Assembly: GCA_964486145.1 (NCBI GenBank)
Contig: CAZAMT010000005.1
Location: forward strand, 1-49,100
Direction: 5' to 3'
DNA: 49,100 bases
Source of the DNA: CAZAMT01 sp964486145
GTDB taxonomy: Bacteria; Bacteroidota; Bacteroidia; Bacteroidales; JAAAOM01
The notes under the pieces: model-generated
The model's input: only the letters and a program-made list of their open reading frames with translations
What the model was told of the DNA's origin: nothing
Database searches by the model: none
Shown here: piece by piece, positions 1 through 6,625 of the stretch
Position numbering within the stretch: position 1 is the first letter of the stretch
Layout of the letters: each line of letters begins with the position of its first letter
Program-made: the position numbers and the translations under genes

Positions 1-109
1 GTTTCTTCATGTTTTTATTATTTATTGGTTAATCAAATGTTGTTTGACATTATCATTAATTATTTATCCGAAATGATTTCCGGATTGAACCTTCTTTGCT
101 GATAAAGAA

Positions 110-117
110 CAAATGTA
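110..117 (-). promoter_or_regulatory. Possible -7 promoter element for a gene leaving the left edge
   Basis: Read on the minus strand this is TACATTTG, which fits the Bacteroidota -7 consensus TAnnTTTG. About 100 bases downstream, at 10-8, an ATG followed by AAG AAA would begin a protein with Met-Lys-Lys that runs off the window. No TTTG lies at the expected -33 distance, so this is weak. The rest of 1-171 shows no other recognisable feature. Confidence 0.3.
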
Positions 118-171
118 TCAAAATATATTCTGCTTTAATTCGAGTTAATAAAAAAACATTTCAACCTGTTT

Positions 172-924
172 TCAACTATCGACGAACGGTTTGTTTTCAT
201 TCACCTGAAGCCTTGTTAGGTAATTTTCTTCCAAAACAGGTATGATATCGGTTAAATCCGGTGTATGACAGTATTCAATAACATCATCCAGACCATTTTT
301 TTGCAATCGTTGTTTTTGTGCAGCTTTCAGAATATAACCATATACATTTGGCTCTGCTGCTTTCCACAAATCAATAGAGGCTTTAACCGAATCACAAATG
401 GTATGAAATTTACCGGATGCAAGCAATTTTTCACTTATACATCCTGCAAAAACTGAATCCTCCAGGTTAAATTTATTCTTCCAGGCTGCGCATAATATGA
501 GCGCCGGCTTATCCTGCTTTACTAACCAGTTGGCCACTGCTGAAACATTCAGATACGATCCGATAAGCACCTTGCTTGCATCTTTTGACATCATAACAGA
601 ATTGGTGCCATTGGTTGTACTGTAAACAATGGTTTTACCTGATACGCGTTCAGGAGTAAAATTAAATGGTGAATTGCCAAAATCGGCAAAATCCTTTACA
701 ATGCCATCCCGTTCGGCTGCAACCATATATCCTCTTTCCTTATATTGCCTGGCCTCATCAATCGTACCAACCGGAATTATCTTATCAACACCGTTCATAA
801 ATGCTGCTGATATTGCCGTAGTGGCCCTGAGAACATCTACCACAACCACAATTGCTTTTGAATCCTGATAAAATTCAAACAGCGCAGGTGAAAAACATAC
901 TTCGAGTTTATTTTTCTCTTTCAT
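172..924 (-). CDS. comB: 2-phosphosulfolactate phosphatase family protein (ComB-like)
   Basis: The 250-residue product fits the ComB family, Mg-dependent acid phosphatases that convert 2-phospho-3-sulfolactate to sulfolactate in the archaeal coenzyme M pathway. Visible family signatures are DVLRATT at residues 30-36, a stretch reading AAERDG near 70, the STTNGTN segment near 102-108 and an acidic LEDSVFAG stretch near 153-160. The length is normal for the family. Bacteroidota do not make coenzyme M as far as known, so the physiological substrate is open; sulfolactate or sulfonate metabolism is an inference. The gene lies alone, 118 bases downstream of gcvT on the same strand. A possible -7 element (TATTTTTG on the minus strand) lies at 952-945, but it is very close to the ATG. 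Family assignment is firm, function is not. Confidence 0.85.
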   Translation of the reverse strand: MKEKNKLEVCFSPALFEFYQDSKAIVVVVDVLRATTAISAAFMNGVDKIIPVGTIDEARQYKERGYMVAAERDGIVKDFADFGNSPFNFTPERVSGKTIVYSTTNGTNSVMMSKDASKVLIGSYLNVSAVANWLVKQDKPALILCAAWKNKFNLEDSVFAGCISEKLLASGKFHTICDSVKASIDLWKAAEPNVYGYILKAAQKQRLQKNGLDDVIEYCHTPDLTDIIPVLEENYLTRLQVNENKPFVDS

Positions 925-1042
925 TGTTGCTTTGAAAAGAAGTGCAAAAATATCAAAATAATGAAAGGTTCCCAGAAATGATTCCTAAAAATATGACATT
1001 TATCAGAATTTGATGTCTCTGACCAAATATCCGGGGATGAAA

Positions 1043-2140
1043 CTATTTTTTGTATATTGGCAGTTTCACAACCCTCGCTTTGACTTGCTTCGAACGGATC
1101 ATAACAGAAATTTCGGTTCCGGGCTTAGCATATTCGGTTTTTATATACCCTAAACCAATCCCTTTTTTCATCATTGGCGACATGGTTCCGGAAGTAACCA
1201 TACCGATGGGTTCGTCGGTTATATTCACAATTTCATACTGATGCCTGGGAATTCCTTTTTCAACCATCTCAAAACCCACCAGTTTTTTTGATACGCCATT
1301 CTGTTTCTGTTTCCAGAAGTATTCTCTGTTAATGAAATTATTTCCGTCATTAAACTTTGTAATCCATCCCAATCCCGCTTCAATGGGTGAAGTTGAGTCA
1401 TCAATATCATTTCCATAGAGGCAAAAACCCATCTCAAGACGCAAGGTGTCCCTGGCTGATAGCCCGGCGGGTTTAATACCGGCATCTTTTCCTTCTTCAA
1501 AAATTTTGGCCCAAATTTTTTCAGCATGCTCATTTGCAAAATATAATTCAAATCCCCCGGCACCCGTGTAACCAGTAGCAGAAATAATCACATCCGGTAT
1601 TCCGGCAAATGCATCAATGGTAAAATGGTAAAATTTAATTTCATCAAGATTTATGTTCGTAAGATTTTGTAAAATGGCCGTTGCCTTTGGTCCCTGCACA
1701 GCAAGTAAGGTTGTTTTATCTGAGGCATTTTCCATGGTTGCCCCCATGGTGTTGTTTTTTTCAATCCAATTCCAGTCTTTGTCAATATTCGCAGCATTTA
1801 CCACCAACAAGAATTTTTCTTTTTCAACCATGTACACGATCAAATCATCAACTATTCCTCCGGTATCATTTGGTAAACAAGAATACTGAGCCCTTCCCGG
1901 CGATAGTTTTGAAATATCGTTTGTTGTTATTCTTTGGATAAGGTCAAATGCATCCGGGCCGGTAATCCAAAATTCGCCCATATGCGAAACATCGAATACT
2001 CCTGCCGCTTCCCGGACGGTTTTGTGTTCATCGGTTACTCCTGAATATTCCAGTGGCATTTCATAACCGGCAAATGGAACAATTTTGGCATTTAAACCTT
2101 TATGTACCGAATATAACGCTGTTTTTTTTAGATTTTCCAT
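1043..2140 (-). CDS. gcvT: Glycine cleavage system T protein (aminomethyltransferase)
   Basis: The 365-residue product is a full-length GcvT. It transfers the methylene group from the aminomethyl-lipoyl H protein to tetrahydrofolate, releasing ammonia. Family signs include the N-terminal LHxxxGA-like region with VPFAGYEMPLEY near 21-32, FDVSHMGE near 49-56, the folate-binding region with TGYTGAGGFELY near 189-200, and the C-terminal barrel with GMVTSGTMSPMMKKGIG near 313-329. The other glycine cleavage genes (gcvH, gcvP) are not in this window, so gcvT is a stand-alone gene here, as is common in Bacteroidota. A well-formed promoter lies upstream on the minus strand (2225-2195). Confidence 0.97.
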   Translation of the reverse strand: MENLKKTALYSVHKGLNAKIVPFAGYEMPLEYSGVTDEHKTVREAAGVFDVSHMGEFWITGPDAFDLIQRITTNDISKLSPGRAQYSCLPNDTGGIVDDLIVYMVEKEKFLLVVNAANIDKDWNWIEKNNTMGATMENASDKTTLLAVQGPKATAILQNLTNINLDEIKFYHFTIDAFAGIPDVIISATGYTGAGGFELYFANEHAEKIWAKIFEEGKDAGIKPAGLSARDTLRLEMGFCLYGNDIDDSTSPIEAGLGWITKFNDGNNFINREYFWKQKQNGVSKKLVGFEMVEKGIPRHQYEIVNITDEPIGMVTSGTMSPMMKKGIGLGYIKTEYAKPGTEISVMIRSKQVKARVVKLPIYKK

Positions 2141-2194
2141 GGCAATATTTTTTAGCCTTATTAATTCCTGAATTATTTCTGATTAACTGTACTC

Positions 2195-2225
2195 CAAAGC
2201 TAACAAAGGTACAAACTTTATCAAA
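2195..2225 (-). promoter_or_regulatory. Bacteroidota-type promoter of gcvT
   Basis: On the minus strand TTTG at 2225-2222 is followed after 19 bases by TAGCTTTG at 2202-2195. This is an exact match to the -33/-7 pattern TTTG-N19-TAnnTTTG. A second -7-like octamer, TACCTTTG, sits at 2211-2204. The predicted transcript would have a leader of roughly 50 bases before the gcvT ATG at 2140. Confidence 0.65.
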
Positions 2226-2308
2226 TGCCATATATCATAAAAAGAAGACCCGGATTAAACAAACCCAGGCCTACTTTAAAATTCAGTATAATTTGTCTTT
2301 TTACCCAA

Positions 2309-2328
2309 ATTGAGCGATTACGCTCAAT
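2309..2328. repeat. Hairpin (8-bp perfect arms) between gcvT and the OmpA gene
   Basis: ATTGAGCG at 2309-2316 and CGCTCAAT at 2321-2328 are perfect inverted copies around a 4-base loop. Nearby, CTTAGG at 2379-2384 and CCTAAG at 2395-2400 form another inverted pair overlapping the end of the OmpA-family gene, and GCGC-flanked sequence lies between. Together these may be the termination region of the minus-strand OmpA gene, but no strong T run follows, so termination is uncertain. Confidence 0.4.
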
Positions 2329-2387
2329 CGACGAAGAAAAAGTAATGCGCTTCTTCACTTCGTTCGTAGCGCTCAACTTAGGTTTTA

Positions 2388-4454
2388 TTATTTTCCTAAG
2401 ATTTTAAATTCCACCCTTCTGTTTTGCTGACGCCCTGCCGCGGTATTATTTGGGGCAATGGGTTGGTTGTAAGCATAACCTTTATATTCAATTCTGGACT
2501 TGTCAATTCCAAGATCAACTAAATAATCCGCTACTGCCTTTGCCCTGTCTGTACTGAGCTTGGTATTTATCCGGAGAGAGCCGACATTATCGGTGTGTCC
2601 TGATATTTCTATTCGAATAGCCGGGTTGGCTTCGAGGATTTTTTTGATTTGACTGAGCTGTTCGTGTGATTCGGGTTTGAGGGTAGCTTTGCCTGTTTCA
2701 AAGAATATTTTCTCAAGTACAATTTTCAGTCCCACTTCCACCTTATTCAGTTCAAAATCTTTTACAATCAACTCATCACTTCCCCCCACATCAACTGCAT
2801 CAAGGAACAGTAAATAATCAGATGCAGCGATTTCAATTCCATATGTTTTCTTTTCCGGTAATTTTACCTTGTAGCTGCCATCCGAAGATGACATGGCCGT
2901 GGCGATAACTGTATTCTTCTCCATATCAATGAGTTCCATCTTTGCTACAACCGGAGTTTGACTGGAGGCATCCAGTACTTTGCCCTGCATTAGGATTGAA
3001 TTATCAATCAACACAGGTTCCGGAGGTATAAAAAATATTCCGGGCAATTCCCTGTTCATGCCTGCAATCAGGTTTGGTTCCTGTGCTATTACAGGCTCCT
3101 TCTCCGAGCCAAGGAAGGTTACTTTATAGATGTCTCTGGAGCCTATGCCGCGTTCGCGAATGGTTGAATAATATGCATATTTTTCATTTTCCGATAAGGA
3201 ATAAAAAATGTCGTCATCGGCTGTGTTGATAGGATAGCCTATATTTTTCGGTTTTGACCATACTCCGGTTTCATCTAAGTGACTCACGAAAATATCATAG
3301 CCTCCCATGGTGTTATGTCCTTTGGAACTGAAAAACATGGTGCTATCATTTCGTGTTAAAAATACTCCTATTTCATCGTATTGTGTATTCAACAACGGGC
3401 TCAGATTTTTAGGATTCGACCATTTCCCCTTGCTATCGATTTTTGAAACAAGGATGTCCAATCCTCCGGTGGTAAGTTTTTCATTCGACGAACATAAATA
3501 CATGGTTTTCCCATTACTGGAGAATGTCACGGTTGTTTCCTTTTCACCTGAGGATAGTTTTCCGGGTAATCTGTCCGGAGATTTCCATTTTCCTTCTTTC
3601 TGTTTGGTATAATACACTTCACCGCCTTTTTTATTGCCTAAATAAATGTACAGGGTTTTGGCATCTGCTGAAACTCCTGAAATGGCTGTATTGTCCTTGT
3701 TCTTTTTCCCGTTTATTTTTTTTGAGGGAATCCGCTCTGCTGTTTGCCATTCCCCGTCAATATTCACCGATTTGTAAACATCCTCAAAAAATTTATTATC
3801 AATAATGCTTCGATCACTTTTATAAGAAACAGGACGTCGGGAAGTGAAATACATAATTTTCTCGTCCTTCGTCAGCACCGGGTTGTAGTCATCATAAACT
3901 GAATTGATCTTATCTCCAAGATTACCGATAATAACCCGTACTGGTGACTCCACAAGTTCTTTTCCATTATGACATTCTTCGATATGTTTGTTAACTTTTG
4001 AAGCCATATCTGCTGAAAGCTTATTCTTTTTATATAGCTCATAATGTGCAATGGCATTGTCAAAATCAAGAATCAAATGATAAGCCCTTGCAATCATGTA
4101 GTGAATGTCATCCGTTACATCCTGGTTTAAACCATATGCTTTCTTCAGGTAATTAATTGATTCATATTTTGTATCGGAGAACAAATAACAAACACCGATT
4201 TTATAATTTAACTCCGGATTTTCGGAATTGTACTCATAAGCATCAAGGTAGTATTTGCGGGCCAGCCTCATGGTGCCTATGCCATTCGAATAGTAATTAT
4301 TTCCTGAGCGTACACTTTTCCAGGCTTCTTTAAGTCCTTCTTTCTCTTTTTTAAATTCACTTTTCCGTATACGCGGATTTTCCTGACTATACAGCGAAAG
4401 TGAACCAAGCAAAAATGCTATACATATAATAGATTGATAGATTTTCATCTTCAT
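2388..4454 (-). CDS. OmpA family protein with PorE-like TPR / beta-propeller / OmpA architecture
   Basis: The 688-residue product has a Sec signal peptide, then TPR-like helices (about 25-165), PD40/WD40-like propeller blades (about 180-430, with repeated TMYLCSS- and MFFSSKGH-like strands), a carboxypeptidase-regulatory-like domain (about 490-570) and a C-terminal OmpA peptidoglycan-binding domain (about 580-688) containing ISGHTDNVGS and the NRRVEF end. This order matches PorE, the periplasmic type IX secretion component that binds peptidoglycan, but many Bacteroidota paralogs share it. No lipobox is visible, unlike PorE of Porphyromonas. I chose the ATG at 4454; the frame extends to a TTG at 4469 only 2 bases after the preceding TPR gene's stop. 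The two genes are clearly one operon. Confidence 0.88.
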   Translation of the reverse strand: MKMKIYQSIICIAFLLGSLSLYSQENPRIRKSEFKKEKEGLKEAWKSVRSGNNYYSNGIGTMRLARKYYLDAYEYNSENPELNYKIGVCYLFSDTKYESINYLKKAYGLNQDVTDDIHYMIARAYHLILDFDNAIAHYELYKKNKLSADMASKVNKHIEECHNGKELVESPVRVIIGNLGDKINSVYDDYNPVLTKDEKIMYFTSRRPVSYKSDRSIIDNKFFEDVYKSVNIDGEWQTAERIPSKKINGKKNKDNTAISGVSADAKTLYIYLGNKKGGEVYYTKQKEGKWKSPDRLPGKLSSGEKETTVTFSSNGKTMYLCSSNEKLTTGGLDILVSKIDSKGKWSNPKNLSPLLNTQYDEIGVFLTRNDSTMFFSSKGHNTMGGYDIFVSHLDETGVWSKPKNIGYPINTADDDIFYSLSENEKYAYYSTIRERGIGSRDIYKVTFLGSEKEPVIAQEPNLIAGMNRELPGIFFIPPEPVLIDNSILMQGKVLDASSQTPVVAKMELIDMEKNTVIATAMSSSDGSYKVKLPEKKTYGIEIAASDYLLFLDAVDVGGSDELIVKDFELNKVEVGLKIVLEKIFFETGKATLKPESHEQLSQIKKILEANPAIRIEISGHTDNVGSLRINTKLSTDRAKAVADYLVDLGIDKSRIEYKGYAYNQPIAPNNTAAGRQQNRRVEFKILGK

Positions 4455-4471
4455 GTGGTTTTCAATCAAAA

Positions 4472-5518
4472 TTATTTACATTCATTAAGGTAGCGGCCTG
4501 CCTCTTCAATATCCATTTTATAGGCCATGTTCCAGTCAATACAGGCATTTTCCAAATCACCGGTTAATTCATAGGTTAATCCCCGGTTCAAATATGCTTG
4601 TCCGTTATTAGGAGCAAGTTCAATTGCTAAATTATAATAGGATAAGGATTCCTCGTATTTGCCAAGTTTATTATTCAGATTACCAAGATTCACCAGGGCT
4701 ATTGAATAATCCGGTTTTAATTCATTGCATTTCATAAAATCTGCTTCCGCTTTTTCATAATCACCCATCTCATAATAAGCGTTTCCGCGGTTGTTGTAGG
4801 CCAAATAATAATCAGGTTGTAAATGAATTGCAGAGGTGTAATCTTTTACAGCACCTTGAAAATCACCGGTTTTCTTTTTTACATTTCCCATGTTTACAAA
4901 TGCCAGAACAAAAGTACCATCATAATTTACCGCATGGCGATAATCATAAATGGCTCCCTGATAGTCTTTAATTTGCGATTTGGCTGTAGCCCTGTCGTGA
5001 TAGGCCAACGCGTAGTCAGGTTTTTTCTCAATAGCTTTCGAAAAATCAAAAATGGAACCATTGTAATCCTCGTTTCGCAGTTTAATGATACCCCGGTAAT
5101 AATAAACAAAATGTTCTTCATATCCGCCTTCAATAGCTTTGTTAATGTTGGCTAAGGCATCATTCAGTGAATCAATGGAATAAAATACAAATCCCTTGCA
5201 AAAACAGGCTTCTCCTAATTCTTTATCATGCATGAGGGCTAAATCAAAATCGGCATTTGCTTTTATTGGGTTGCCCAGTTCGAAATAAACTTTGCCGCGT
5301 TCAAGATATGCCGCTGCATAATCATTTTTCAGGCTAATTGCCTCATCAAGGGATTGCAGGGCAGCATCGAAATTCTTTATGTTGATGGCTTTAACTGCAT
5401 TGTTGTAGGAAAGTTGGGACCTTTTTTTATTTTTTATCGCCAGTATATCAGCATCCTGTGCATTCAGACTAAAGATGGAAGCGATGAAAATTAAGCAGGG
5501 AAAAAATAACTTTTCCAT
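4472..5518 (-). CDS. Secreted tetratricopeptide repeat protein
   Basis: The 348-residue product begins with a signal peptide (MEKLFFPCLIFIASIFSLNAQ) and then consists almost entirely of TPR units, about eight to nine, with recurring AYxxRGxxYxxxGxxxxAxxDF patterns. TPRs bind partner proteins; location is periplasmic or outer-membrane associated. It stands directly upstream of the PorE-like OmpA gene (17 bases between stop and chosen ATG), so it may be a partner or assembly factor of that protein. No enzymatic domain is visible, and the partner is unknown. Confidence 0.88.
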   Translation of the reverse strand: MEKLFFPCLIFIASIFSLNAQDADILAIKNKKRSQLSYNNAVKAINIKNFDAALQSLDEAISLKNDYAAAYLERGKVYFELGNPIKANADFDLALMHDKELGEACFCKGFVFYSIDSLNDALANINKAIEGGYEEHFVYYYRGIIKLRNEDYNGSIFDFSKAIEKKPDYALAYHDRATAKSQIKDYQGAIYDYRHAVNYDGTFVLAFVNMGNVKKKTGDFQGAVKDYTSAIHLQPDYYLAYNNRGNAYYEMGDYEKAEADFMKCNELKPDYSIALVNLGNLNNKLGKYEESLSYYNLAIELAPNNGQAYLNRGLTYELTGDLENACIDWNMAYKMDIEEAGRYLNECK

Positions 5519-5614
5519 TAATTAAATATTAAACTTGTTTAACAATAATTAGATATTTCCGCAGAAATTTTTGTTATTTTACGAATTCCATTAAAAAAGT
5601 TTTCTAAAATCCTT

Positions 5615-5622
5615 TAATTTTG
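5615..5622 (+). promoter_or_regulatory. Possible -7 element of the HPt-STAS unit
   Basis: TAATTTTG matches TAnnTTTG. It lies about 100 bases before the 32-codon ORF at 5724 and about 195 bases before the HPt start, in the otherwise empty stretch 5519-5723. No clear TTTG is seen at the -33 position. Confidence 0.4.
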
Positions 5623-5723
5623 GAAAATGCGTAAAATTTGGTAATTTCAAACACCAGCGGTTTTACAAATTTCGATTGAAAGTTTTTATAAACCAAGCGT
5701 AAAAATAAAATTGATTACCACAT

Positions 5724-5822
5724 ATGAAACAGACCATGTCTGAGATAATTACTGAGGCACACACGACCATGATTGAAATGAGTGCCAAATTTCAGGTTTG
5801 GTCACAAATTTTAAACAGATGA
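5724..5822 (+). CDS. Possible leader peptide or small ORF (32 codons) overlapping the HPt start
   Basis: ATG at 5724 opens 32 codons and ends in TGA at 5820-5822, which overlaps the HPt gene's ATG at 5819 in an ATGA junction. This arrangement is typical of translational coupling. The peptide starts MKQTMSEIITEAH and has no recognised domain. It could be a leader that couples or regulates HPt translation, or chance. Its position between a likely promoter at 5615 and the HPt gene makes it worth annotating. Confidence 0.4.
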   Translation: MKQTMSEIITEAHTTMIEMSAKFQVWSQILNR

Positions 5823-6172
5823 AAACTGATTTAACCTACTTAAGGGAGATGTCTGCCGGAAACCAGGATTTGGTCATTGAAATGATCGATTTGTTTAAAA
5901 CTCAGATCGATGAATTTTATCAGTTAATGGATGAATCTTTGCAAAGTAAGGAATGGGCAAGGTTAGGTCAGTTAGCTCATAAGGCTAAATCATCGGTTTC
6001 CATCATGGGTCTCACCGAACTTGCTGCAGATATGAAAAAACTTGAAACGAATGCAAAAAAAGGGATTGAAATTGATAGCTATCCTGCTGTGATTGATAAA
6101 TTTAAATCCGAAACTTCCGCAGTAGTTAAAGAACTTGACATGGTTAAAGAAAATATTTCAGAATATTTCTAA
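5819..6172 (+). CDS. HPt domain protein (histidine phosphotransfer)
   Basis: The 117-residue product is a stand-alone HPt four-helix bundle. Such proteins carry a phosphoryl group between receiver domains in phosphorelays. The expected motif is seen as LAHKAKSSVSIMG, with the phosphorylatable histidine at residue 54 and the KSS run following. I chose the ATG at 5819; a TTG at 5798 in frame is less likely because conserved HPt sequence begins at DLTYLREMSAGN. The gene is 17 bases upstream of a STAS gene and overlaps a 32-codon ORF. No histidine kinase is encoded nearby. The receiver domain of the SpoIIE hybrid at 26680-28920 is a possible but unproven partner. Confidence 0.88.
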   Translation: MKTDLTYLREMSAGNQDLVIEMIDLFKTQIDEFYQLMDESLQSKEWARLGQLAHKAKSSVSIMGLTELAADMKKLETNAKKGIEIDSYPAVIDKFKSETSAVVKELDMVKENISEYF

Positions 6173-6189
6173 TTAATAATCCTGTAAAA

Positions 6190-6531
6190 ATGTTAAAAAC
6201 AGAAAAAATAAATGATGTTATAGTTGTATCATTTGATAATGTCAACAGGTTTAATGCACTTATTACCGAACCTGTAAAAGAAGATTTAAAAACTTTTTAT
6301 AATAAACCAAACACCAAACTTGTACTTAACCTTGATGGCATTAATTTTATTGACAGTTCAGGATTTGGAGTATTTTTGTCCATCATGAAAACAGCCAACA
6401 ACAACAATGGACATTTTAAAATATGTAATATTTCTTCTGAAGTAATGGAATTATTCAAATTGCTTCAGTTGCACAATGTTTTTGATATATACAGCAACCT
6501 CAACGATTGTATTGAAAGCTTTAAAAAATAA
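6190..6531 (+). CDS. STAS domain protein (anti-sigma factor antagonist type)
   Basis: The 113-residue product is a single STAS domain like SpoIIAA/RsbV. The phosphosite motif is intact: IDSSGFG, with serines at residues 56 and 57. In this family the unphosphorylated form binds a switch kinase or another partner; phosphorylation at the serine releases it, and a PP2C/SpoIIE phosphatase resets it. It is in an operon with the HPt gene (17-base gap), which pairs a His-Asp relay protein with a Ser/Thr switch protein. A large stem-loop follows (6542-6617). No classical RsbW-type kinase gene is adjacent. Confidence 0.92.
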   Translation: MLKTEKINDVIVVSFDNVNRFNALITEPVKEDLKTFYNKPNTKLVLNLDGINFIDSSGFGVFLSIMKTANNNNGHFKICNISSEVMELFKLLQLHNVFDIYSNLNDCIESFKK

Positions 6532-6541
6532 CAAAAATAAC

Positions 6542-6617
6542 CCTGCGAGCGATAAGTAACTACCCTCCTGACTTGAATTTTTCATTTCTAGGCTAAGGCT
6601 ATCTTATCACTCGCAGG
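6542..6617. terminator. Large stem-loop between the convergent STAS and clpB genes
   Basis: Arms at 6542-6556 and 6603-6617 are 15 bases long and pair at 14 positions, around a 46-base loop. On the minus strand the right-hand flank becomes T-rich (toward 6530), as expected for termination of clpB; the plus-strand side has a weak TTTT. It probably separates the two convergent transcripts. The long loop is unusual for a simple intrinsic terminator. Confidence 0.5.
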
Positions 6618-6625
6618 ACTTTTCA

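Noticed and set aside
1653..1941. Plus-strand open frames over gcvT
   Set aside because: They are shadows of the gcvT coding frame with no family resemblance.
2388..5518. Assignment of the OmpA gene as certain porE of a type IX secretion locus
   Set aside because: The architecture fits, but no other por or gld gene is nearby and the lipobox is missing; paralogs with the same layout are numerous.
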